Positions 45,180 to 54,719 of a DNA stretch of 64,000 nucleotides are shown piece after piece. Source of the DNA: QANA01 sp963665505 (GTDB lineage Bacteria; Bacillota; Clostridia; Christensenellales; Christensenellaceae). A program made the translations under genes and the position numbers. The number at the start of each line of letters is the position of its first letter. Position 1 is the stretch's first letter. The notes beneath the pieces are model-generated. The model had not been told where the DNA came from. It did not search any database and saw nothing but the letters and a program-made list of their open reading frames with translations. Location: contig OY762275.1 of the NCBI GenBank assembly GCA_963665505.1, positions 1,488,001 through 1,552,000 of the forward strand, written 5' to 3'.

Positions 45180-46331
45180 TGATGTCAACAAGAATCAACA
45201 TACCAAAATGGCTACCAAAATACGAACGATGGCAGATAAAGGTCAGAAAAAACGGTATACGCAAGACGTTTACTTCTCCCCTGCCCGGGCGTTCTGGGCA
45301 GATAAGAATGTCAGAAGAAAGCGGATGCGTGGTTAGAGAACAACGTAGCGTCCGATACGGTTAGAGTACGGGATTTTTTTGATAAATGGATTGAAGAATT
45401 AAAAATCAGCACAAGCAAAAGTCATTGGATAAAGTATGAGACGTTCGGTCGCAATTACATAAAAAAGAAGATCGGGGCAAGAAAAGTCGCCTCTTTGAGC
45501 GAACAGCACTTGCAAGACGTGATTTTATTTGCCTATAAACACCCTGTTCGAGGCAAAACACTATCGGAAAAAACATTAAAAAATCTGCGAAACTGTTTAA
45601 CTGCTTTTATAAAATATGCAAGAAAGGCTCCGATCACAAAGCTATATCCAGAAAGCCTGTACATACCACGAGGTGCAGAAAAAAGCCATAAGGGAACATT
45701 ACAACCAGAGGATATAGTAAAACTATTCTCATGCGACACGACCGTGCGGTACGGAAAAGAAATTGACGAATGGTATATTCATTTATGCCGCCTCATTGTA
45801 ATTGTAGGGCTAAGACCGGGAGAAGCATTTGCTCTTAAAAATTCCAATATAGAAAATCACGTATGCTGTGTTCGCGGCTCTATAAACGTTTATAATGAAC
45901 ACACAACAGGAAAAAACGAAAACGCCATACGTGAATTTGTTTTGCCACAAAAAGCAGAAGATGTACTCTTCGATCAAAAAAACATGCTTAAAAGAGCTGG
46001 TGTCATATCCCCTTACGTATTCCCTAATCGTAACGGGCAGGCAACAAATTTAAGTACGTTTGAAAAACGATGGACAATATACCGAGATCACAACGGAATT
46101 TCAAAAAGAACGCCCTACGAACTGCGGCACACATTTTTCTCTGTAAACAAATCTTTGCCTAAAGAACTTATAAAGAACATGGGCGGGCACAGTGACGATT
46201 TTGATACCTTCGGAACGTATGGCCATGAGCTAACAGGAGAAGCTGAAAAGACCGCAGTTTTAGTCAATAATTCTATCACCAAGATTTTAAAAGGGGTTAA
46301 AACCGGGGTTAAACCCAAAAACAGAACATAG
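45180..46331 (+). pseudogene. Tyrosine integrase, frameshifted in the N-terminal domain
   Basis: ATG at 45180 follows AAAGGAGAAATG and opens STRINIPKWLPKYERWQIKVRKNG. Near 45300 the frame is lost; the downstream frame resumes CQKKADAWLENN and runs to 46331. The catalytic domain is intact: R in GLRPGEAFAL, ELRHTF and GGH with Tyr in TFGTYGHEL. An internal start (45495) gives 278 residues with the core-binding and catalytic domains but no arm-binding domain. It is the likely enzyme that placed the inner island at ssrA, 3.2 kb to its right. Confidence 0.8.
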
Positions 46332-46664
46332 AAAAAAGCCCGATTTCATGCGAAAATCCTGGCTTTTTATGTGTCTATAATACTGCTTATTGATACAAAA
46401 CTATTTGGTGTGTTCAAATGGACACACAAGACATTTGGACGCTGAAAATCTGCATTTTCAGGCCGCCGTTGATACTCTTTTTGCATAATGGTCCAAGTCG
46501 ATAAAAAATATTATTTCGCTTCTCAACTGGATAAATGTCTTGCTTCAGCCGCTTGGCGTCGGATTAGTTCATCCCGCCGTACTGTTTTCGCCAAAGTGCG
46601 CTAAGTGTCTGTCAAACGCGGGTAGGGTCAATCAGAATATCTGACAAAATACTGCCTTAAAGGT
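46332..46664. other. Intergenic region after the integrase
   Basis: A weak hairpin lies at 46335-46370 (AAAAGCCCGATT ... CTGGCTTTTT). The rest has no frame over 60 codons and no recognised element; 46440-46640 looks like non-coding relic sequence. Confidence 0.4.
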
Positions 46665-48875
46665 TTAATCCGTGAAAGTGTCGGCCTGTTCCCGCAACAA
46701 ATCGGCAAACTGTTCTGGCACAATCGGTCTGCTGAAGTAGAAACCCTGCATCTCGTCACAGGACTGATCCTTTAGGTAGTTCATTTGTTCTATTGTTTCG
46801 ACACCTTCGGCCACAACGGTTAAACCTAAGGTTTCACCCATGGCAATGATAGCATGGGTAATCGCCTTGTCTTCAGCGTTTTCCGGGACGTTACGGATAA
46901 ATGAACGGTCAATCTTCAGCGTATCAATGGGGAAATGCTTGAGCTGGGAAAGAGATGAGTACCCTGTACCGAAATCATCAATGGCCAGTCGCACCCCCAT
47001 ACTTTTAATTCTGACCAACACATCCATCATTTTCGCAGGATTACTCATGATCATGCTTTCGGTAATTTCTAATTCCAATAGGCTTGGCGTCATACCGGAA
47101 TCGTTTAAAGCGGCTTTTATATCATCCATCAGATTGTTATCTGAGAGTTGCCGTAAAGACAAATTTACCGCCATACAGACAGCGGGAAGCCCCTGCTGTT
47201 GCCATGCAACGTTTTGAGCGCATGCTGTCTTCAACACCCACTTGCCAATTGGCACGATCATTCCTGTTTCTTCGGCCACTGGAATGAATTGCGTAGGAGT
47301 CACTGAACCAAGGTTTGGATTCTGCCAGCGGAGGAGCGCTTCCACGCCGGTTATGATGCCTGTTTTGAAGTTGACTTTTGCCTGATAATGTATAGAAAGC
47401 TCGTTTCTCTCAAGTGCAAGCCGTAGATTTGTCTCAATAGCCAAACGTCCCATTGATTGTGACTGAATATCTTTGGAATATAACTGAAAGTTATTTTTGC
47501 CTTCTTCTTTGGCATAATACATAGCTATATCCGCATGTTTCATCAGTGATTGTTCGTCTTCGCCATCCTGAGGGTATAGACTTATACCAATGCTGGCAGT
47601 TACTCGGCATTCGTCACCAAGCAGAACCACTGGTTTATAAGTAATGGCAAGAATATTTTTAGCTACAAGTTCTATATCACTCAACTTATGAACGTCTTCA
47701 ATCAAAATAACGAATTCATCTCCACCCTGACGGCTGACAACATCCGCTGCGCGTAGGGTTTGCTTATAGCGCATGGCCATCTCTTGCAGCAATTGGTCTC
47801 CCGCATCGTGACCCTTAGTGTCGTTGATTATCTTGAAACGGTCAAGATCAATGAAGAAAACTGCTAATCTCCGTTTGTGGCGTTTCGCAGACTGGATCGA
47901 ATGGATGAGAAGTTGGCTAAACATTAAACGGTTGGGCAGTCCCGTCAGGCTATCGTGCGTGGCGAGATATTGAATCTTTTCTCCACTGCGCTTGCGCTCC
48001 GTAATATCCCGATCAATGCCCCGGTAACCCTGAAACTGGCCGAGGGAATCAAGGATAGGCACACCGTTGGTTTCCAGGATTACCGGTTGACCGTTCTTAT
48101 GCAGGTTGGTATTCTCCAATCCTATAAATGGTTTTAAAGCCTTCATAATAGCTTGAAATTCCGGAACCACACGTTTTACCTCTTCTGGGGCCATAAACTC
48201 GAAAGGCGTCTTGCCGATGATTTCATCAGGGTCGTATCCGAGTATCTCCTTGACTTTCAGATTGGAATAGGTGTAGACACCATTAGCATCCACTTCCCAG
48301 ACCCAATCACTTGTGTGCTCAGTCAAGTCGCGAAAGCGTTGCTCGCTTTTTTTTAACGCTTCCTCTGATTTCTTACGCTCGGTGATGTCTAAAAGAGATG
48401 CCACGATCTTTTTTGTTCCAGGGATTATGGCAACAAGCATGGAGATATTCCTAACCGCACTTTGTCGATTGATCAAATCAAATTCATAAACTGTTGGCGC
48501 CTCGGACAGATCCCTTATCCGCCGGCGATGGTATTTTTCCAATCTCTCCATGTCAGCTTGGGTAACAAGTTCTGTCCATTTTTTTATGCCTTCCAATTCC
48601 TGCCTGGGATAGCCCGTGAGCCTTTCAGCCTCCGCATTTACCAGAGATATGGTTATGTCCTCCTCAATAACCATCATTGCAGTTCCGGTATTTTCAAAAA
48701 TAGTCCGATATCTTTCTTCCCTTTCAAGAAGCTGATCCTCGGCCTGTTTGTGCTTGGTAATCTCCGCGTAGAGCTCGTCCGTCTTTTCCATGACGCTTTT
48801 CTTGTATACATCGAGGAATTGTTCCAGATCCGCTATTTGCGACTTGAGAACGGCAACAACTCCATCCTTATCCAT
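46665..48875 (-). CDS. PAS-PAS-GGDEF-EAL cyclic-di-GMP protein
   Basis: This is a 736-residue protein. A coiled-coil N-terminus is followed by two PAS domains (~55-170 and ~180-300), a GGDEF domain with intact RQGGDEF near 385, and an EAL domain with GVEALLRW, ELEITESMI, IDDFGTGYSSL, LKIDRSFI and VVAEGVET. Both synthase and phosphodiesterase motifs look functional. There are no membrane segments, so it is a cytoplasmic sensor. AAGGAG precedes ATG. It lies between the integrase and ssrA, inside the island boundaries. Confidence 0.9.
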   Translation of the reverse strand: MDKDGVVAVLKSQIADLEQFLDVYKKSVMEKTDELYAEITKHKQAEDQLLEREERYRTIFENTGTAMMVIEEDITISLVNAEAERLTGYPRQELEGIKKWTELVTQADMERLEKYHRRRIRDLSEAPTVYEFDLINRQSAVRNISMLVAIIPGTKKIVASLLDITERKKSEEALKKSEQRFRDLTEHTSDWVWEVDANGVYTYSNLKVKEILGYDPDEIIGKTPFEFMAPEEVKRVVPEFQAIMKALKPFIGLENTNLHKNGQPVILETNGVPILDSLGQFQGYRGIDRDITERKRSGEKIQYLATHDSLTGLPNRLMFSQLLIHSIQSAKRHKRRLAVFFIDLDRFKIINDTKGHDAGDQLLQEMAMRYKQTLRAADVVSRQGGDEFVILIEDVHKLSDIELVAKNILAITYKPVVLLGDECRVTASIGISLYPQDGEDEQSLMKHADIAMYYAKEEGKNNFQLYSKDIQSQSMGRLAIETNLRLALERNELSIHYQAKVNFKTGIITGVEALLRWQNPNLGSVTPTQFIPVAEETGMIVPIGKWVLKTACAQNVAWQQQGLPAVCMAVNLSLRQLSDNNLMDDIKAALNDSGMTPSLLELEITESMIMSNPAKMMDVLVRIKSMGVRLAIDDFGTGYSSLSQLKHFPIDTLKIDRSFIRNVPENAEDKAITHAIIAMGETLGLTVVAEGVETIEQMNYLKDQSCDEMQGFYFSRPIVPEQFADLLREQADTFTD

Positions 48876-49056
48876 ATATCCAATCTCCTTCCGTTACCTT
48901 TAGTAACTGACCTTTCCCGGGTGAGCAAACGTCGGCACGCGCCCCGGTCTGTTCATCGACCATTCTTTTATAATATTTTCATCCATTCCGGTTCGCTCCT
49001 TGAACCAATTCGTTGATTTTCATATCTACAAAATAATCCGACCGACGATCATATAC

Positions 49057-49299
49057 TTATAATGCTTCAACTATCATATATCTCTGTTGATTTGAAGATG
49101 TTTTTTCTATTTTTTGAATGTTCCCTTTTGTTTTGTTAACGTAATTCAAAAATAGTGTGCCAAGCACCAAGCGGTCGCCATGTGGGATTCTTTTCCACAA
49201 GTAACCCTTAAACAAATCTTTAACCAAAAATATTTCACTAACATTCAGGTTCCCGGTTTCTCTAACAGCTTCATCCAGCAAATTATTTACATCAAACAT
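49057..49299 (-). CDS. DUF1413-like small protein
   Basis: This 80-residue protein starts at ATG 49299 after AGGAGCCGTATA. The core NVSEIFLVKDLFKGYLWKRIPHGDRLVLGTLFLNYV has the DLF-W-R-LG-F pattern of DUF1413, a single-domain family often seen in mobile elements. No function is assigned. It is the gene closest to the ssrA attachment site. Confidence 0.6.
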   Translation of the reverse strand: MFDVNNLLDEAVRETGNLNVSEIFLVKDLFKGYLWKRIPHGDRLVLGTLFLNYVNKTKGNIQKIEKTSSNQQRYMIVEAL

Positions 49300-49470
49300 T
49301 ATACGGCTCCTGTTTAATATTATACTAATCAATATTGTAATCTTTGTTGATTTCAATATTGTATCACAATGGATGCTCATTGTCAAAATACACTAGAAGG
49401 CGCGGGGACGTTTCATTTATCCTGTTTGGCAATCTAATTTTTATAATTTAGTGGTTATCGGAGAAAAGAA

Positions 49471-49503
49471 AAAAGCCTTGTGGCCATGGGCTACAAGGCT
49501 TTT
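49471..49503 (-). terminator. Terminator of ssrA
   Basis: On the minus strand the stem AAAAGCCTTGTAG pairs with (C)ACAAGGCTTTT and is followed by a T-run, 5 nt after the CCA end of tmRNA. It lies inside the island side of the junction, so the element supplies it. Confidence 0.85.
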
Positions 49504-49507
49504 CAAT

Positions 49508-49535
49508 TGGTGGAGGCGAGGGGAGTCGAACCCCT
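49508..49535. repeat. attR-like site within ssrA
   Basis: 28 bp of the tmRNA 3' end, exactly repeated at 30904-30931 (and 16 bp of it at 25400-25415). It includes the CCA end, acceptor strand and T-arm. Confidence 0.85.
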
Positions 49536-49861
49536 GTCCGAAAACCTTCGTATTAAACTTTCTACAAGCTTAGCAAAGAGTATATTATTTCCCTTTGGGC
49601 GTACCCTCTTTGCAGGAAGCCCTCCGGTAGCCTTGAAAATCTCATTCTGCCTTCAAAGCGGCGGACAGAACGGTTCCCCACCCTGCTTTACGCCCGCACC
49701 CGGTCGGGCAGGGATCCCGAGGCGGACGTGCTGCATTACGCAGCAGCTAATTCGTAATTATCGTTAGCGTTTGTTTTTAATCCCACTTTTTAACGCAGAT
49801 TTTGGGGACTGCGGCTTGCTTATCTAATAAAAATGATCCCCGTCGAAACCAGTACGCCCCC
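49508..49861 (-). ncRNA. ssrA: tmRNA
   Basis: The 5' GGGGGCG (from 49861) pairs with 3' CGCCTCC before ACCA (49508), forming the tRNA-like acceptor stem; GGTTCGACTCC is the T-arm and GGTTTCGAC follows the 5' stem. The tag frame at 49768-49736 encodes ANDNYELAAA and ends in TAA, typical of Clostridia. The length is 354 nt. It works with SmpB, encoded 46 bp upstream on the same strand, to rescue stalled ribosomes. Its 3' end is the integration site for the islands to the left. Confidence 0.95.
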
Positions 49862-49907
49862 ATGTGTCCCTTATAGTACAATATATTCAAGCATTTGTAA
49901 ATGTTGT

Positions 49908-50360
49908 TCACATGGAAAATTTTATGCTTTGTTCCCTCTGTATCGCCTTTTCCTTCAGGCTTTGCCGTTTGTCATACAGCTTCTTCCCTTTTCCCAGCCC
50001 TAATTCCACTTTGATCTTCCCATTTTTGAAATACAGGCACAGCGGGATCAGCGCATACCCGCGGACGGACGTCAGCCCGGCCAGTTTGTGGATCTCCCGT
50101 TTGTGCATGAGCAGTTTTCGCAAACGCAGCGGGTCCTTATTAAATATGCTCCCTTTCCCATAAGGACTTATGTGCATATTGTACAGGAAAATCTCCCCGT
50201 TCTTTACCTGGGCATAGGCATCGCGGATGTTCGCCTTGCCCATGCGGATAGACTTCACTTCCGTGCCCGCCAGGGAGATTCCCGCTTCATATCGTTCCTC
50301 TATGAAATAATCGTGCCCGGCTTTTTTATTTTTTACAACAATTTTAATCCCTTCCGGCAT
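49908..50360 (-). CDS. smpB: SsrA-binding protein SmpB
   Basis: This 150-residue protein has the family pattern: NKKAGHDYFIEERYEAGISLAGTEVKSIRMGKANIRDAYA at the N-terminus and GYALIPLCLYFKNGKIKVELGLGKGKKLYDKRQ at the C-terminus. It binds tmRNA and delivers it to stalled ribosomes. GGGAG precedes ATG. It lies 30 bp from rnr and next to ssrA, the common clostridial arrangement. Confidence 0.97.
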   Translation of the reverse strand: MPEGIKIVVKNKKAGHDYFIEERYEAGISLAGTEVKSIRMGKANIRDAYAQVKNGEIFLYNMHISPYGKGSIFNKDPLRLRKLLMHKREIHKLAGLTSVRGYALIPLCLYFKNGKIKVELGLGKGKKLYDKRQSLKEKAIQREQSIKFSM

Positions 50361-50390
50361 GATTTTCTCCCATCCTTCAAATTCATTATA

Positions 50391-52475
50391 TCATTTTTTG
50401 CGTCTCTTGGATACAGGCGCGGCGGCGGAGAATTCTATCCTCGCCAATTCCGGATCGACAGCCTTTACCCGGACTGCAATCGTGTCCCCGAGACTGATCT
50501 TCTTTTTCGTACGCCGTCCGACAACGCAATACAGATCTTTATAAAAAAGATAATAATCTTCTTTTATCTCCGCCAGCGGAAGCACGCCCTCCACCGTATC
50601 GGGCAACTGCACGAACAATACCGAGGGCGTAACACCCGAAACTACTCCCGTAAAGCGTTCCCCAATGTGGTTCTGCATATATTTTGCCTTCATGATATCG
50701 TCGATCTTCCGTTCGGCATTGATCGCGTTGCGTTCTCTTGCGCTGCAATGTTCTGCCACTTCCCCCAGATGCGGATACGCCATCTTTTCCCCCCGGAGCT
50801 TCTCATGCAACAGGCGGTGTACCACCAGGTCCGGGTATCTACGGATCGGCGAAGTAAAATGCGTATAGGCGGAAGACCCCAACCCAAAATGGCCCGCATT
50901 CCCCGTACTGTAAATTGCTTTTTGCATAGACCGCAGCACAACGCTTCTGATAATGCCCTCTGCCGGCGTGCCCGTGCTCTTTTTCAGAATATTCTGCAGA
51001 CTTTTGTTGGTGTTGTTTACATGTCTGTATCCAAAGGTCGACAGGAATATCGAAAGCGCACGCATTTTATCGGCGCTCGGCTTCTCATGGATCCGGTATA
51101 AAAAGAGCGCATTGTCTTTGGCAAACTCTTCGGCAACCGTATTGTTGCACAGTACCATGCATTCCTCTATCAGATTTTCCGCCGTACGCTGTTCTCTCGG
51201 AATGATTTTCACGGGCCTGCCCTGTGCATCCAATTCGATCTTGGCCTCGGGTATATCAAAATCGATGCTGCCGCCTCTGGTACGCGTGGCTTCCAAAACT
51301 TTTGCCAGATCGCGCAGTTGGTACAGATCTTTCGCGATATCCGCATATTTGTTTTTTACGGAAGGATCCCCCGCTTCCAACAGCCGGTTTATTTCCGTAT
51401 AGTTGAGCCTGTGGCAGGATTTGATCGCCGTTTTTGCAAACCGGTACTTCACAACGCGCCCACTTTTATCGACCTCCATAAAACAGGAAAGCGTCAGCCG
51501 CACCGTTTTTTCGTTCAGCGAACAGATCCCGTTGGAAAGCTTCTTGGGCAGCATGGGGACCACCTGTTCCACCAGGTAAACGCTGGTGCCCCGCTTATAC
51601 GCTTCTTTGTCCAATTCACTGCCCCGCGGTACATAGTGCGCGACATCTGCGATATGCACACCCAAAAGAGAATTCCCGTTCGGCAGCCGTTCTATGGAAA
51701 CCGCATCGTCCAGGTCCTTGGAATCGACACCGTCGATCGTAAACACCCGTTTGTCAAACAGAAGCTCCCTGTCCGCAAGGTCTTTCTTGCCGACCGTGTC
51801 ACCGAGCGCAAGGGCTTCTTTTTCCACATTTTTCGGAAACTCCGCATACAGTCCAAAACTGCGTGCGATGCTCAGAATATCGATGCGCGGCGCTCCTTTG
51901 GGGCCCAACACTTCTGTGATCTGCCCTTCCGGCAACGTATTCTTCTTGGCATCTGCACGTTTAGTGACGGCCACGACGACTTTTTTATTATGGGCATGCG
52001 GTACGACATACTTTTCGGGAACGGCGATCTTTCCATTTACAGGATCGTCCGCAAGGACATAGTCTCCCTTTTTTGCAGACTTGTACGTGCCCACCGTCCT
52101 ATAGGGCAACGGGGAAAGGATGCGCGTTATCTTTCCTTCCCTGTCTTTTTCCCCTTTGTTCATAAGCTTTACCAGTACGGTTTCTCCGGGGAAAACGCCA
52201 TTCATATCTTTTTTTGCGACAAAAACATCTCCCTTATCGTTACGCACAAAGCCATACCCGTCTTTTTTAACAAGGATCTCACCTTTCAGGTAATTTGCTT
52301 TTGCCAAGGCCGCAACGCGGCCTTTCCCCAAGTGCACGATCTCTCCCGCGTCGGCCAGTTTCCCTATTTCTTTCAAAATCGCCGCCTTTTGCGCGGGCAC
52401 CTCTTTCCATAAGGCGCTTTTTTCCAAAATCCCTTTTTTCTCTATCGTCTTGATTATAGTTTCTCTAATATCCAT
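50391..52475 (-). CDS. rnr: Ribonuclease R
   Basis: This protein is about 694 residues long. An N-terminal winged helix (residues ~1-60), cold-shock-like domains, the RNB catalytic block (IDGVDSKDLDDAVSIE with its metal-binding Asp residues, near 260), then LNEKTVRLTLSCFME and SPIRRYPDLVVHR, and a C-terminal S1 domain ending in a basic tail. It is a 3'-5' exoribonuclease that also degrades tagged mRNAs with tmRNA. ATG at 52475 is chosen after AAAGG; a GTG two codons upstream is also possible. Confidence 0.95.
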   Translation of the reverse strand: MDIRETIIKTIEKKGILEKSALWKEVPAQKAAILKEIGKLADAGEIVHLGKGRVAALAKANYLKGEILVKKDGYGFVRNDKGDVFVAKKDMNGVFPGETVLVKLMNKGEKDREGKITRILSPLPYRTVGTYKSAKKGDYVLADDPVNGKIAVPEKYVVPHAHNKKVVVAVTKRADAKKNTLPEGQITEVLGPKGAPRIDILSIARSFGLYAEFPKNVEKEALALGDTVGKKDLADRELLFDKRVFTIDGVDSKDLDDAVSIERLPNGNSLLGVHIADVAHYVPRGSELDKEAYKRGTSVYLVEQVVPMLPKKLSNGICSLNEKTVRLTLSCFMEVDKSGRVVKYRFAKTAIKSCHRLNYTEINRLLEAGDPSVKNKYADIAKDLYQLRDLAKVLEATRTRGGSIDFDIPEAKIELDAQGRPVKIIPREQRTAENLIEECMVLCNNTVAEEFAKDNALFLYRIHEKPSADKMRALSIFLSTFGYRHVNNTNKSLQNILKKSTGTPAEGIIRSVVLRSMQKAIYSTGNAGHFGLGSSAYTHFTSPIRRYPDLVVHRLLHEKLRGEKMAYPHLGEVAEHCSARERNAINAERKIDDIMKAKYMQNHIGERFTGVVSGVTPSVLFVQLPDTVEGVLPLAEIKEDYYLFYKDLYCVVGRRTKKKISLGDTIAVRVKAVDPELARIEFSAAAPVSKRRKK

Positions 52476-52508
52476 ATTCACCTTTTCTTAATTTATATAA
52501 AATCTTAT

Positions 52509-52532
52509 AAAAAAACGCCCCTATATGGGGCG
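52509..52532 (-). terminator. Terminator after secG
   Basis: On the minus strand CGCCCCATATAGGGGCG is followed by seven T. It separates secG from rnr. Confidence 0.85.
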
Positions 52533-52548
52533 CGTACCAACTTTCACC

Positions 52549-52776
52549 TTAAAAAAACTGCTGTATCAGTATGAGCGCTACGGACAATACCATAAACGCA
52601 ACAGCCGAAATTTTCGTCAGTCTCACCAAAAGTGCATCTATCCCTCTGACCTTTTTGCCTGTCCCGCCCGAGACAACCGTCTTCGAAGCCTTATCAGACT
52701 GCAAAAGGACCACTACAATTAAAAATAATGAAAAGAGACAAAGCATGATCTTGATGATCAAGGAAACGACGTCCAT
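52549..52776 (-). CDS. secG: Preprotein translocase subunit SecG
   Basis: This 75-residue protein has two membrane segments (~4-26 and ~52-73) joined by the polar LLQSDKASKTVVSGGTG loop characteristic of SecG. It is an accessory subunit of the SecYEG channel. GGAGG lies 8 nt before ATG. Confidence 0.93.
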   Translation of the reverse strand: MDVVSLIIKIMLCLFSLFLIVVVLLQSDKASKTVVSGGTGKKVRGIDALLVRLTKISAVAFMVLSVALILIQQFF

Positions 52777-52846
52777 ATATATCCCTCCAACATGATAACA
52801 GGTAAAATTATAACACGGCGTTTTTCAAAATGCAATATTTTTTTAT

Positions 52847-53986
52847 TCAGGCGGCGTTTTTGAACAACCAGAGCAGCAAAATGCGCGAGATCTCCGTTGA
52901 AATAGTTTTTCGTGCCACGTCTTCCCCGGCCGCGAGCGCAACGGAAAAGTCCCCCGAAGGAGTCGTCACCAAGATCCTGCCCACGATCGTCCCTTTGGCC
53001 AGGGGAGCTTCCAATTCGTCCATTTCCACAGTCGTGATGATCTGCTCTTCTTCCCCTTTTTTATATAGGATCGCCAGGTCCATTTTCGTATAAATGTCCA
53101 TCGTATCCTTTACGCCCCCGGATATTGGGACGCTCTTATATTTCACATCTTCTTGTGCGATCTGTTTGATAGAATAGGTAGCGGCGGCATAGGAGAGCGC
53201 TTCCCGTGCAAGTTGGAACCGGCTGTTTGAATCCTTGTCGCCCATAACCACACAGATAAATCGTGCCGCACCGCTCTTCATGGAAGCAACCAGACTATAC
53301 CCGGATTCCGTCGTTGAACCCGTGGACATTCCGTCGTACGTGCTCTCTTTGATCAGCACATTCGCATTGGTCACGACCGTATCCCGCCCGCTGTTATGTG
53401 TAAATGTATAGGTCCAAACCGAACTGTATTTAAAAAATCCCGCATAGCCGGAAAGAGCGGCGGCAATTTTGGCATAATCTTCCGCAGACGCGCAGGAAGC
53501 CATAGAAAGTCCCGTACAATCCATAAACAGGGCGCTGAGCCCCATTTCCTTTGCCCGGGCATTCATTTTCTCCACAAATGCCGCTTCCGTCCCCGCGATA
53601 TGTTCCGCCAGCGTACAAGTCGCATCATTGGCAGAACATACGATCGCCGGTTGTAAAAGCGTCTCGAACGTATGGACTTCTCCTGCGTCCAGGAAAACAC
53701 TGGTCCCGCCTTTTGCCGCCGCGCCGGAAGAAACGGTCACCGGATCATCCGGGTTCACCGCACCGCTCCCGACCGCCTCGTAAAACAGCAGGAACGACAT
53801 CAGCTTTGTGATACCGGCCCCGTGCAGGGCTTCCGCAGCATTCTTGGAAGCAATGATCTTGCCGGTGTTTGCCTCCATCAGTACATACGATTTTGCCGTA
53901 CTGGAAAAAAGTTCTTCCGCACGGACAGGGATACTGATCGCCAGTATGCCGACACACAGCAGAAAACTTATCACTTTTTTATACAT
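52847..53986 (-). CDS. DacF-like D-Ala-D-Ala carboxypeptidase homolog with lost active-site residues
   Basis: This is a 379-residue protein with a signal peptide (1-23, ending IPVRAEE). It has the S11 (DacF/DacA) layout, but the SxxK motif reads GITK (GGT codon in place of Ser) and the KTG motif reads STG (TCC for Lys); only the SxN-type SAN motif is kept. The C-terminal PBP5-like beta domain is present. Both losses were checked at the codon level. The protein is probably a non-catalytic peptidoglycan binder. It is next to the SpoIIM-like and spo0A genes. Confidence 0.8.
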   Translation of the reverse strand: MYKKVISFLLCVGILAISIPVRAEELFSSTAKSYVLMEANTGKIIASKNAAEALHGAGITKLMSFLLFYEAVGSGAVNPDDPVTVSSGAAAKGGTSVFLDAGEVHTFETLLQPAIVCSANDATCTLAEHIAGTEAAFVEKMNARAKEMGLSALFMDCTGLSMASCASAEDYAKIAAALSGYAGFFKYSSVWTYTFTHNSGRDTVVTNANVLIKESTYDGMSTGSTTESGYSLVASMKSGAARFICVVMGDKDSNSRFQLAREALSYAAATYSIKQIAQEDVKYKSVPISGGVKDTMDIYTKMDLAILYKKGEEEQIITTVEMDELEAPLAKGTIVGRILVTTPSGDFSVALAAGEDVARKTISTEISRILLLWLFKNAA

Positions 53987-54061
53987 TATAAAAACCCCGG
54001 TTTCAAAAATAATACTTCACTTAATATATACCGGGATTTTTCCTCAATATGCAAAAATAGG

Positions 54062-54667
54062 TCAATTATAAAAGACGGGCAGTACGGCCGCTTCGATCAG
54101 AGAAGCCAAAGCTGTGAATACAAACCATTTATAACATTCTCTCATAAAGGCGAGGGCTTCATACAGCACGTCACGTGAAGATTTAGGCACATTCCTTTCA
54201 AAAATGGATCGTTTCACATACGCAAGCATCCTGAAATAGAAGTATAAAAAAGTCAGGCAGTGGAGCAGGATCAGCAAAAAGAACAGCGGCATAGAGAGCA
54301 GAACCGTCCATTTGCTGCAAAAAGAAAAAACACAGCCCCATCCGATGCTCCAGAATGCTGCCGCAAGTATCAGCGCAAGAACGGATAATGGCGCCAGAAT
54401 AGGATACAGGGAAAGTACGCCGATCGCAAAACAGCTGATGAACCGGTACCATAGAAGCTTCAAAAGCCGCCCCCAGAAAGTGCTTCCTTCCCCCAGGCCC
54501 ATCAAACGTTGTAATATCTCGCCTCTCGCGGCATCCGTGTAGATATCCGCGGTATATATGCCGGCCAGGAATCCGGCCACCACAAAAAAAAGGCCTATCA
54601 GACAAGTAAGCCATTTTGCAGAAATCTCGTGTTTGATTTTGTGTACTATCTTACGTTTATTGAACAA
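54062..54667 (-). CDS. spoIIM: Stage II sporulation protein M-like membrane protein
   Basis: This 201-residue protein has five hydrophobic segments (about 18-38, 78-98, 100-118, 125-150 and 180-198) and basic N-terminus. The FVVAGFLAGIYTAD and LLKLLWYRFISCFAIGVLSLYPILAPLSVL blocks fit SpoIIM (DUF95), which in spore formers works with SpoIID and SpoIIP in engulfment. Those partners are not in the window. Its position between dac and spo0A supports the assignment. Confidence 0.7.
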   Translation of the reverse strand: MFNKRKIVHKIKHEISAKWLTCLIGLFFVVAGFLAGIYTADIYTDAARGEILQRLMGLGEGSTFWGRLLKLLWYRFISCFAIGVLSLYPILAPLSVLALILAAAFWSIGWGCVFSFCSKWTVLLSMPLFFLLILLHCLTFLYFYFRMLAYVKRSIFERNVPKSSRDVLYEALAFMRECYKWFVFTALASLIEAAVLPVFYN

Positions 54668-54719
54668 AATCCCATACCTGCCTCACAGCAGTATATGCCG
54701 TGCGCAGAAGGGATAGACT

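Noticed and set aside
50088..52412. Long plus-strand frames of 337 and 364 codons opposite rnr and smpB
   Set aside because: They lie antisense to clearly conserved genes, have Arg/His/Pro-rich composition typical of shadow frames and no ribosome sites.
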